Assembly (NCBI GenBank): GCA_022793145.1
Contig: JAAWCI010000041.1
Coordinates: 1 to 10,633, forward strand
Direction of reading: 5' to 3'
DNA length: 10,633 nt
Source of the DNA: Bacilli bacterium
Lineage (GTDB): Bacteria; Bacillota_I; Bacilli_A; RF39; UBA660
Shown: piece after piece, positions 1-5,770 of the stretch
Layout: each line of letters starts with the position of its first letter
How positions within the stretch are numbered: the stretch's first letter is position 1
The notes under the pieces: generated by a model
What the model was told of the DNA's origin: nothing
Database searches by the model: none
Seen by the model: the letters and a program-made list of their open reading frames with translations, nothing else
Translations under genes and position numbers: made by a program

Positions 1-642
1 ATATTTACTAGCTTCATCTTCTTCACCTCCATTAATCTCCTTTATTCTGCTAATCAAATTTACAATAATACCAAGTAATGGAACTCCTAAAATTAATATA
101 ATAAATACATAAATAAGCCATGGAATATTTTTAGGCTCAGTGCATTGAAAATAGGTAATTATTCCTATTAAAAAAAGAAAAAAGCTTCCAAATAAAAAAC
201 TAGATATGATTGCACCCGCAATTTTTTTGGTTTTGCTTGTTTTTGTATCTCTCATTGTAAATCCTTCCTTATTTAAAATATTCATTGTTTTAAAATATTC
301 CTCAATTTCAATTGTTTCGTAAGTATCATTTGAAGTGCTAATTGAAGTACACATAGCCTTTATTTTTTGATAATTTTCTTCTTCACTTTCAATTTTCCGA
401 ATCCTATCTACCATACATTCTTGTAGAGTTAATTCACCAGTTTCAAGTTGTTTCAATTCTCTAATAGGGACATTTAATTCTCTTAAAAATTTAATAATTT
501 TTAACTTTTGAATCTCCTTTTCTGTATAAACACGATAATCATTTTCTTGATTTCGCATTGGTGTTAATAAGCCATTTTCTTCATAGTAACGAATGCTTTT
601 TTTGGATAATCCGACCATGTGTTCTACTTCATTGATAAGCAT
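1..642 (-). CDS. MerR-family regulator with C-terminal membrane helices (3' end cut by window edge)
   Basis: The reading frame stays open from an ATG at 642 to the left edge (214 codons visible), so the C-terminus lies outside the window. Residues 1-70 form a MerR-type winged HTH: an N-terminal HTH, the hallmark SIRYYEENGLL at 16-26, then a wing and helices with YRVYTEKEI at 36-44. Residues 75-100 look like the dimerisation coiled coil. After a linker, two hydrophobic stretches at about 141-165 and 174-197 are strong membrane helices, followed by an acidic tail. MerR proteins bind a palindrome between -35 and -10 and untwist the promoter when they sense a ligand. Here the sensor part appears to be in the membrane, which is inferred. 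The start is fixed by AGGAGG at 648-653, five bases upstream. It has its own MerR-type promoter at 674-704 and is probably autoregulated. The ligand and target genes are unknown. Confidence 0.85.
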   Translation of the reverse strand, partial: MLINEVEHMVGLSKKSIRYYEENGLLTPMRNQENDYRVYTEKEIQKLKIIKFLRELNVPIRELKQLETGELTLQECMVDRIRKIESEEENYQKIKAMCTSISTSNDTYETIEIEEYFKTMNILNKEGFTMRDTKTSKTKKIAGAIISSFLFGSFFLFLIGIITYFQCTEPKNIPWLIYVFIILILGVPLLGIIVNLISRIKEINGGEEDEASKY

Positions 643-673
643 ATGCTCCTCCTTTCTAAAAGATATGATAAAT

Positions 674-704
674 ATGATAAGCTATCCCCTAAGGGGAATG
701 TCAA
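674..704 (-). promoter_or_regulatory. MerR-type promoter with 19-bp spacer
   Basis: On the minus strand TTGACA (704-699) and TATCAT (679-674) are separated by 19 bases instead of the usual 17. MerR-family activators characteristically act on such over-long spacers. It lies directly after the stop of the MmcQ/YjbR gene and about 30 bases before the MerR start codon, so it most likely drives the merR gene. A second TATCAT at 670-665 would give a 28-base spacer and is less likely. Confidence 0.75.
685..697 (-). promoter_or_regulatory. Palindromic MerR operator
   Basis: TCCCCTTAGGGGA is a perfect inverted repeat (six-base arms around one central base) placed inside the 19-bp promoter spacer. It resembles the CCCC...GGGG operators known for BmrR/TipA-like multidrug MerR regulators. 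That similarity is from memory of the family. The location between -35 and -10 is seen directly. Confidence 0.7.
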
Positions 705-712
705 ACATTTTT

Positions 713-1363
713 CTATTTTTCTACAAGTTGGTAACTCTCATCAATGAGCTGTTTTAACAATTCCATATCTGTTTCTTTATTTAAAAGAATTGTAATCCAA
801 TATTTTTTATTCATATGATGAGCAGGAAATACTGTTTTATAATCAATCAGACTTTGAATTTTATCTGGTATATTCTTTAAGTTCATGGCATCTACCATAT
901 AATCTCTTTTGACGCCTAATCGTTCTATTGAAATATTCATAACTAACCCATACCATTTCTGACTTTTTGACGTTTTTAAAGTAAAATAATCAGGAAATTT
1001 TATCCAAGGATATTCTGGTTCTGTTTGATATTTTTTTCTTACATAAGACAAGATTTGTTCTTTTATATTAATACTTTGAAAGCACGTTTTCATACATTCT
1101 TTTTTTATTGTTTCGATTTTTTCTTTTAATTCTTTGCTATAGGATCCTTCTCCTTCTTTTATATAAAAGGGAAGATATTTTTCGTTAGTTAATTTCTCAT
1201 ATACATCAATTTTCAAAGTTTTACATTGTATAAGAAAGATAACATATAAATCTGAATTTAATTCTTTTTTGAATATATATGAATCTTTTTCTTTCTTAAA
1301 TCCAAATTCTAATAATTTTTGATATTCTATTTCATATTGTTTTAATAATTCTTGTTCAATCAT
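713..1363 (-). CDS. MmcQ/YjbR (CyaY-like fold) family protein
   Basis: The 216-aa product has the conserved C-terminal YjbR module at about 105-216: KYQTEPEYPW (111-120), KFPDY (122-126), the KWYGLVMN strand (136-143), NLKN and PDKIQSLI (161-173), HHMNKKYWITILL (182-194). The N-terminal 100 residues match the longer variant of the family, with a Y.PFYI..G.GSY pattern and a CF near 94. The family has a CyaY-like double-wing fold and is often called DNA-binding, but its biochemical role is unsettled. I chose the ATG at 1363 because AGAGGA sits five bases upstream. An upstream alternative at 1417 would run through the 47-aa ORF and lacks support. The start overlaps the stop of that small ORF by eight bases, so translation is probably coupled. 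It is the last gene of an EamA-smORF-mmcQ operon. Confidence 0.85.
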   Translation of the reverse strand: MIEQELLKQYEIEYQKLLEFGFKKEKDSYIFKKELNSDLYVIFLIQCKTLKIDVYEKLTNEKYLPFYIKEGEGSYSKELKEKIETIKKECMKTCFQSINIKEQILSYVRKKYQTEPEYPWIKFPDYFTLKTSKSQKWYGLVMNISIERLGVKRDYMVDAMNLKNIPDKIQSLIDYKTVFPAHHMNKKYWITILLNKETDMELLKQLIDESYQLVEK

Positions 1364-1499
1364 AGCTTCCTCTTTCCTTAATACATAGAAATAAATTGAT
1401 AATAAAACTGCATACATAAAAAGCTAATAAAAAATGATTTAGTTCATCAGTACCATATCTCCCATACATAAATTGTACAATTTTATTTAAAAATTTCAT
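1356..1499 (-). CDS. 47-aa membrane micro-protein, MYGRYGTD-type
   Basis: A 47-codon ORF starts at ATG 1499, preceded by AGAGGG (1512-1507) with a seven-base spacing, and ends with TGA inside the start of the MmcQ/YjbR gene. The product begins MKFLNKIVQFMYGRYGTDEL and continues with one hydrophobic helix (about 22-40) and a short polar tail. The MYGRYGxDxLN stretch looks like the N-terminus of a small membrane protein seen in many Bacillota, which is usually longer and often ends in a zinc-ribbon-like part. This recognition is from memory and only moderately certain. If correct, this copy is a short or truncated version. It lies 13 bases after the EamA stop and overlaps the next gene by eight bases, so it fits the operon tightly. 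Function unknown. Confidence 0.6.
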   Translation of the reverse strand: MKFLNKIVQFMYGRYGTDELNHFLLAFYVCSFIINLFLCIKERGSYD

Positions 1500-1512
1500 A
1501 TGATTTCCCTCT

Positions 1513-2370
1513 TTATACTTTTACTAAAATTACTCCAAGAGTCAATAAAACTGCTGCGATTATTTTTTGAACAATTCTATTTTTATTTTGAAAAACGAAA
1601 AATTCTATTATTGCATTAATAATTGAAGTTAACGTAAAGATAGGGGCAACTATAGCAATATCGCCCAGTTGATAAGCTTTCACTGAAGATATTAACATCA
1701 AACCCCAAGAAAAAGCAGCTATTAAAAATTCCTTTTTATTATATGTATGGAACTCTTGTTTCAAGTCTTTCATTTTATATCTTCCAAATGTTTTAATTAA
1801 AATTGCTGGAACTGATACAGTAATAATGGTATAAAATGCAAGATTAAAATGATCTGAAATATTCACATTAATAAGCATTGCAATTGCAAATAAAAAGTTG
1901 GAAATTAATGACATAACAAAATATTTATTCATTCTTATTTTACCATTTTCAAAGGCCAATATTAAATTTGCTGATATGATAATAATAGCTCCCAGAATTC
2001 TAGTAAAAATTAGTTTTTCTTTTAAAAAAAGAATTCCAAAAAAGATCATAAAAACAGTAGATAATTGTTTTAAAACGCTAAAGGTGGAAGGCTCTAATCC
2101 ATATCTTGCTTCTATATTAAGTCTATCTGTGATAGCATATATGAAGGTCACAACCAGTAACACTATATAAATGTGGATATCATTTGGTAATGTAAATTTG
2201 AAAAATGGCAGAAATAAAATTGCCAAAAGAGCAGTAAAAAATTCTAGTAAAATTGTGAGGGCTCCTGCACTCTTCATATTTCTATTAGCCGATTTAAAAA
2301 CTTGAGCAAATAATACTGCTGATATCAGGTAAATAATCACCCATGTTTCCCATAAATTAAATAAATTCAT
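1513..2370 (-). CDS. EamA-type (drug/metabolite transporter superfamily) permease
   Basis: The 285-aa protein is almost wholly hydrophobic, with about ten membrane helices arranged as two five-helix halves, the size and layout of EamA/DMT exporters. The first half ends with the family pattern FFGILFLKEKL followed by ILGAIIIISANLIL (about 110-138). The second half ends with a related pattern, FVFQNKNRIVQKIIAAVLLTLGVIL. Substrates in this superfamily range from amino acids to sugars and drugs, and nothing here identifies one. The ATG at 2370 has a GGTGG ribosome site upstream and a promoter at 2388-2416. The gene starts a compact operon with the 47-aa ORF (13-base gap) and mmcQ. A MerR regulator follows downstream under its own promoter. 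Confidence 0.85.
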   Translation of the reverse strand: MNLFNLWETWVIIYLISAVLFAQVFKSANRNMKSAGALTILLEFFTALLAILFLPFFKFTLPNDIHIYIVLLVVTFIYAITDRLNIEARYGLEPSTFSVLKQLSTVFMIFFGILFLKEKLIFTRILGAIIIISANLILAFENGKIRMNKYFVMSLISNFLFAIAMLINVNISDHFNLAFYTIITVSVPAILIKTFGRYKMKDLKQEFHTYNKKEFLIAAFSWGLMLISSVKAYQLGDIAIVAPIFTLTSIINAIIEFFVFQNKNRIVQKIIAAVLLTLGVILVKV

Positions 2371-2387
2371 ATTACCACCATAATACT

Positions 2388-2416
2388 ATTTTATAGCGAA
2401 AAGAAAAGAATGTAAA
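2388..2416 (-). promoter_or_regulatory. Promoter of the EamA operon
   Basis: TTTACA (2416-2411) and TAAAAT (2393-2388) are 17 bases apart on the minus strand, just after the Xre-regulator stop codon. The predicted transcript start is near 2381, which leaves only a short leader before the ATG at 2370. The hexamers are imperfect, so this is a tentative call. Confidence 0.45.
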
Positions 2417-2427
2417 GCTACACCCTT

Positions 2428-3321
2428 TCAAACTTCTTTACTAAATATAACTGAAACTATTCCACATAGCATTCCACCTACTGGAAAAACCAGCCAATTT
2501 AGTTTCCACAAATGAAAGACAAATCCTAAAATAAAATATAAAATCGTTGCGCTGATCATAATAACTGCGCTAATCTTCCCTATGATTTCATCATTTTTTT
2601 CTACTTTATGACATTCTTTATATGATGTCATTTCATATTTTGACTTTTGAATTCCTGCATTTACAATGAATGGCACTGAGAAAGTAATAAATATCATAAA
2701 TAAAGCAACTGGAAATAGACTTTCTTCATCACAAATCTGAAAACCATATAAAGATAATAATACAATCACACCAATTAATATAATACTAACTGTAGTTGCT
2801 ATCAGTATGGAAAATTTATGATTATAAATTTCCTTTTCTTTTTCAGAATAAAAATTAGAAAAATCTTTATACTTTTTTTGGATTTCATTCATTCTCATCC
2901 CTAATATAATAAAAATAGGAACAGCAATTACAACAAAGATCAATAATACAATAGCTCCTATCATGATATATTGCTCTAATGCTTCTTTATTTGGTGCACA
3001 AGACATAATCATTAACAATAATGTAACTCCAAATAATATTAAAAATACACCAAATGCCATTCCTTTTGAAAATTTGGTTAAAAAGCTATCATATTCTCGC
3101 TTTCCTTCTAATACTGATGTTTTTATTTCTCCTTTTACTAATTCATCCATACTACATTGGAAAATCTCACAAATCATAATTATTTTTTCAATTTCAGGAT
3201 AACTGATTCCACTTTCCCATTTTGACACAGATTGTCTTGAAACATTCAATTTATCTGCTAATTCTTCTTGTGATAAATTTTCACGTTTTCTAATGTTTTG
3301 TAGGTTTTCTCCAAAGTTCAA
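2428..3321 (-). CDS. Xre-family HTH regulator with six membrane helices
   Basis: Residues 5-60 are a textbook Cro/C1-type HTH: LSQEELADKLNVSRQSVSKW (16-35), then ESG.SYPEIEKI. The remaining 230 residues hold about six hydrophobic helices (roughly 86-107, 118-141, 171-193, 202-221, 248-270, 275-293), joined by a charged segment at 142-170 and another at 224-247. So this is a membrane-embedded DNA-binding protein, a design found in Clostridia-type genomes whose signals are mostly unknown. The start is TTG at 3321: GGAGG at 3334-3330 lies eight bases upstream, no in-frame ATG is better placed, and the HTH begins at once. It has no close operon partner upstream. Targets are unknown; its own promoter or the EamA operon next door are natural candidates, by inference only. 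Confidence 0.88.
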   Translation of the reverse strand: MNFGENLQNIRKRENLSQEELADKLNVSRQSVSKWESGISYPEIEKIIMICEIFQCSMDELVKGEIKTSVLEGKREYDSFLTKFSKGMAFGVFLILFGVTLLLMIMSCAPNKEALEQYIMIGAIVLLIFVVIAVPIFIILGMRMNEIQKKYKDFSNFYSEKEKEIYNHKFSILIATTVSIILIGVIVLLSLYGFQICDEESLFPVALFMIFITFSVPFIVNAGIQKSKYEMTSYKECHKVEKNDEIIGKISAVIMISATILYFILGFVFHLWKLNWLVFPVGGMLCGIVSVIFSKEV

Positions 3322-3329
3322 ACACTACA

Positions 3330-3337
3330 CCTCCTTT
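3330..3337 (-). promoter_or_regulatory. Ribosome binding site fixing the TTG start of the Xre regulator
   Basis: AAAGGAGG lies eight bases before the TTG at 3321 and is a near-perfect Shine-Dalgarno sequence. It supports the non-ATG start. Confidence 0.8.
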
Positions 3338-3346
3338 TCTCAATTT

Positions 3347-3352
3347 ATTATA
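3347..3352 (-). promoter_or_regulatory. -10 element of the Xre regulator gene
   Basis: A perfect TATAAT lies 26 bases before the start codon. No good -35 is found at 16-18 bases; the nearest match, TTGGTA, would be about 21 bases away. Weak basal activity or activator dependence is possible. Confidence 0.4.
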
Positions 3353-3386
3353 AAATAGAACATCCTTATTTACTACCAACTATTAA

Positions 3387-3410
3387 TTGCACTTATCATT
3401 TTTGGTGCAA
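3387..3410. repeat. Perfect inverted repeat TTGCAC-N12-GTGCAA
   Basis: Six-base arms at 3387-3392 and 3405-3410 flank a 12-base AT-rich spacer in the gap between the 271-aa gene and the Xre regulator gene. The dyad lies upstream of the Xre -10 element. It could be an operator, but arms this short can arise by chance. Confidence 0.4.
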
Positions 3411-3421
3411 CCAGAAGTTGC

Positions 3422-4237
3422 CTAAAATTTTTTTGAGTATTCTTGAATGTCTGCCATCGCTTCTTTTTCCATTAAATATTCTGCTACAACTTGTTTGATT
3501 CCACTTTCTTGTTGCTCTGCTAAAAAAGAATTTGGAAAATATAATTTTTTTAATAATATACGTTCTAAAATATCCATCAATTCGTATTTATCAAAAGAAG
3601 ATGCTATATGTTGACTTACTTCTACAATTCGGCGTTCTGGATACGCCAAAAAGGGAACTGGTGAATTTTGAAAAAAATGATGAACGACATTACTCCTATA
3701 TGCATATAAGAAATTAACTAAATCTGTTCTTGTTATTCTTTGGTGAGCATAAAAATATGTAAAAAAGTCAAATAGCTCTAACCATTCATCACAGAAACCA
3801 TAGCCTCCTCCAGATTGTTTTAAATCTACTTTTTCAATGTAAGCTTCTCCCTCTTTCTTTTCTGTATGACGAACTGCATTATTTTTCATCAATTTTGTAA
3901 ACAAAGGCGAAACAGTAAATTCAATACTAACTTGTGGCTCATCAAGAGGAGTTGTCTTTATTATCCGAAGAATTTCACTAAATTGTTCTGGGCGTGTTAT
4001 GACAGTTTTTTTTAAACTTAATTTAGTTCCGTTTAAAAGCCCTTGATTAATTAATTGTCGAAGTCTTTTTGCTGTATAAAAACGATGATGTTTAAATGAT
4101 TTTGAAAAGTAAGCATAACTATTCGCTCCTCTCAAAAATTTTCTATTAGAAAAATCGAAATGATTATAGGAGTTTGTTCCTTCAAATCGATAAAATTTTG
4201 GAAATTCACTACATTGCAAGTAAAACTTTTTAATCAC
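3422..4237 (-). CDS. Hypothetical protein, 271 aa, family not recognised
   Basis: I do not recognise this protein. It appears soluble, with no signal peptide or membrane helix. It is rich in Phe, Tyr and His. The N-terminal 55 residues contain two similar segments that begin NSY (22-34 and 39-53). A basic segment HHRFYTAKRLRQLINQGLL (50-68) could be helical. There is a Gly-rich turn QSGGGYGFCDEW (141-152), an aromatic helix DFFTYFYAHQRI (157-168), and a leucine-rich helical C-terminus. The start is GTG at 4237, with an AGGGGAG ribosome site upstream and a good promoter at 4266-4293. The gene is monocistronic: a terminator lies before its promoter, and the Xre gene downstream has its own -10. 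Codon use and AT content look like the neighbours, so there is no clear sign of recent transfer. Confidence 0.75.
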   Translation of the reverse strand: MIKKFYLQCSEFPKFYRFEGTNSYNHFDFSNRKFLRGANSYAYFSKSFKHHRFYTAKRLRQLINQGLLNGTKLSLKKTVITRPEQFSEILRIIKTTPLDEPQVSIEFTVSPLFTKLMKNNAVRHTEKKEGEAYIEKVDLKQSGGGYGFCDEWLELFDFFTYFYAHQRITRTDLVNFLYAYRSNVVHHFFQNSPVPFLAYPERRIVEVSQHIASSFDKYELMDILERILLKKLYFPNSFLAEQQESGIKQVVAEYLMEKEAMADIQEYSKKF

Positions 4238-4265
4238 GATTATCTCCCCTTTTTTACCACTTTTT

Positions 4266-4293
4266 ATTATACTGAAAAAAATTATTTTTTCAA
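4266..4293 (-). promoter_or_regulatory. Promoter of the 271-aa gene
   Basis: TTGAAA (4293-4288) and TATAAT (4271-4266) are 16 bases apart. The -35 begins two bases after the T-tract of the preceding terminator. The spacer is mostly A and T runs. Confidence 0.65.
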
Positions 4294-4294
4294 G

Positions 4295-4318
4295 AAAAAA
4301 AGCTTTTCTCTAAAGCTT
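4295..4318 (-). terminator. Intrinsic terminator of the dCMP deaminase gene
   Basis: AAGCTTT (4318-4312), a five-base loop, AAAGCTT (4306-4300), then a T run to 4295 form a seven-bp stem plus U-tract. The first two stem bases are the last two bases of the TAA stop codon, so terminator and gene end overlap. Confidence 0.8.
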
Positions 4319-4808
4319 AATACCCTTTTACGCCTTCTAACGATTCATCATTTTCTATATATTCACTTACTAAAATATGTCTATATTTATCTTTGGAATC
4401 TCTAATATAAATATCTTTTATTCCTGCATTAATAATCATTCTTTTACATAATGCACATGGATTAGAATTTTCTACATAACTACCATCTTTATAATCTTTT
4501 CCACATAAAAATAATGTGGCTCCTATCATTTTACTACGTTCTGCACTTATGATTGCATTTTGTTCAGCATGAACACTACGACATAATTCATAACGCTCTC
4601 CTCTTGGAACTTCTAATTTTTCTCTTACACAAACTTGCATTTCACAACAATTCTTTCTGCCTCTAGGAGCTCCTACATAACCAGTTGACACGACTTCATC
4701 ATTCTTAATAATAACTGCACCATAATTTCTTCTAAGACAAGTTCCTCTTTCCAAAGCAACCTCTGCCATATCTAAGTAATAATTAATCTTATCAATTCTT
4801 TCCATCAT
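4317..4808 (-). CDS. comEB: dCMP deaminase (ComEB-like)
   Basis: The enzyme converts dCMP to dUMP and so feeds dTMP synthesis. The 163-aa protein carries the zinc site of the cytidine/deoxycytidylate deaminase fold: HAEQNA with His80 and catalytic Glu82, and PCALCK with Cys118 and Cys121. TGYVGAPRG (42-50) matches the substrate loop, and the Cys-rich insert NCCEMQVC at 53-60 matches the extra metal-binding segment of many dCMP deaminases. Length is normal. Two ATGs are adjacent at 4808 and 4805; AAGGA lies upstream of both, so the exact first residue is open. It has its own promoter overlapping the end of the DUF1848 gene and its own terminator. The comEB name comes from the Bacillus competence operon, but no com genes are adjacent here, so the role is nucleotide metabolism. 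Confidence 0.93.
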   Translation of the reverse strand: MMERIDKINYYLDMAEVALERGTCLRRNYGAVIIKNDEVVSTGYVGAPRGRKNCCEMQVCVREKLEVPRGERYELCRSVHAEQNAIISAERSKMIGATLFLCGKDYKDGSYVENSNPCALCKRMIINAGIKDIYIRDSKDKYRHILVSEYIENDESLEGVKGY

Positions 4809-4832
4809 TCCACATCCTTACTTCTTATATTT

Positions 4833-4860
4833 ATTATAACATAAAAATTTCATCTTTTAA
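4833..4860 (-). promoter_or_regulatory. Extended -10 promoter of the dCMP deaminase gene
   Basis: TATAAT (4838-4833) is preceded by TG in the extended -10 position (TGTTATAAT). A weak -35, TTAAAA (4860-4855), lies 16 bases upstream and overlaps the TAA stop of the DUF1848 gene. Confidence 0.55.
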
Positions 4861-5744
4861 GCATTTCTCTTCTTTATTATATCACTTTTTTCTAAGTTCC
4901 CAATTAGCATTGTGCTATTTAAATCATGTTTTGAAAAATTCTGATTTACTTTTACTTCATCATAATTCGCATAACAGTATTTACAAAAATGTCTACAAGA
5001 ATTGTATGCTCCAATATCAACCATTTCTACACACTCACAATTTCCATTTTTTCTAGCTTTCCACTTTTTATATGTTTTTTTAGTTAACTTAAACGCAAGT
5101 TCATGACTGATACATTCTCCTTTTACAAAACCATATTCGGTTAAATTATTATTTTCAAAACATGTTTGAACAGTCATACCATATTTTTTAGCACTCTTAC
5201 TAAAAGAATTCCCAATTTCTTTAAAGTCATTTTCTGTAAATGGTTTTATCTTTAGTATGTTTTTGTTTTTTCTAACGTTTTTGTAATCATCAATAAATGA
5301 AACAATAATTATTTTTACATATCCTTCTAATAAACTACACATATTATCAAATGCTTTTTTATGGTATTCTAGGTTATATATATCACTTAAAAATATAGGA
5401 TCATAACGAAGCATAATATGGTCAATTCCTACAATATTAGAAACTTTTTTAATGGCTTCAATAATGACTCCTTTTGGTGGAACATTAGGTTCAATGTCTT
5501 TTTTATAAGGCGTTAAAGTCACATGAAACAAAATAGGCTTTTGAATGATTGGCAAATATTTTATAATTGGAATTGGGTTTTTGGTACAAAAAAGAATAGC
5601 ATCAACATCTTCAAAATAAATCCTGCTTACTATTTTTTTTGAAAATGGATTTCTAACATCTATAAATCCTTCTTGATAACGTTTTATAAACCAATTTGTA
5701 TAAAATGCTACAATATCTGTTCTTCCACTCACATTTAGAATCAT
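4857..5744 (-). CDS. DUF1848 family protein with C-terminal Cys cluster
   Basis: The 295-aa protein shows the DUF1848 signature at its N-terminus: SGRTDIVAFYTNWFIKRY (6-23), VRNPFSKKIVSRI (30-42), DAILFCTKNPIP (48-59). LRYDPIF follows at 112-118. The C-terminal part has C236-x-C238, then DIGAYNSCRHFCKYCYANYD (243-262) with a C-x3-C-x2-C pattern at Cys250/254/257. That spacing equals the [4Fe-4S] motif of radical SAM enzymes, but here it sits at the C-terminus, so an iron-sulfur cluster is likely and radical chemistry is only a guess. The reaction is unknown. The ATG at 5744 has no recognisable Shine-Dalgarno sequence; a 16-bp palindrome fills that place. The gene lies 26 bases after the thioredoxin-like gene, with no terminator between, suggesting co-transcription. 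Confidence 0.85.
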   Translation of the reverse strand: MILNVSGRTDIVAFYTNWFIKRYQEGFIDVRNPFSKKIVSRIYFEDVDAILFCTKNPIPIIKYLPIIQKPILFHVTLTPYKKDIEPNVPPKGVIIEAIKKVSNIVGIDHIMLRYDPIFLSDIYNLEYHKKAFDNMCSLLEGYVKIIIVSFIDDYKNVRKNKNILKIKPFTENDFKEIGNSFSKSAKKYGMTVQTCFENNNLTEYGFVKGECISHELAFKLTKKTYKKWKARKNGNCECVEMVDIGAYNSCRHFCKYCYANYDEVKVNQNFSKHDLNSTMLIGNLEKSDIIKKRNA

Positions 5745-5745
5745 A

Positions 5746-5761
5746 TTTTTCTATAGAAAAA
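5746..5761. repeat. Perfect 16-bp palindrome before the DUF1848 start codon
   Basis: TTTTTCTATAGAAAAA is its own reverse complement and ends one base before the ATG. It occupies the position where a ribosome site would be expected. It could be an operator or a small hairpin in the leader. Confidence 0.55.
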
Positions 5762-5770
5762 GAAAGAATT

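Noticed and set aside
1364..1417. Upstream extension of the MmcQ/YjbR gene to a start at 1417
   Set aside because: The extra 18 residues overlap the 47-aa ORF, have no ribosome site, and the ATG at 1363 has a good one.
1898..2170. Plus-strand ORF inside the EamA gene
   Set aside because: It is antisense to a well-supported transporter gene, has no recognisable motif and no ribosome site of note.
2963..3202. Plus-strand ORF inside the Xre regulator gene
   Set aside because: It is a shadow of the HTH/membrane coding frame; the peptide has no domain character.
3406..3420. GCAAC-TTCTG-GTTGC hairpin after the 271-aa gene, considered as a terminator
   Set aside because: The stem is only five bp and no T run follows on the minus strand.
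3532..3717. Plus-strand ORF inside the 271-aa gene
   Set aside because: Antisense shadow without ribosome site or recognisable product.
4160..4405. Plus-strand ORF across the dCMP deaminase end
   Set aside because: It crosses a terminator, a promoter and two coding regions on the other strand; low-complexity Phe/Leu/Tyr peptide.
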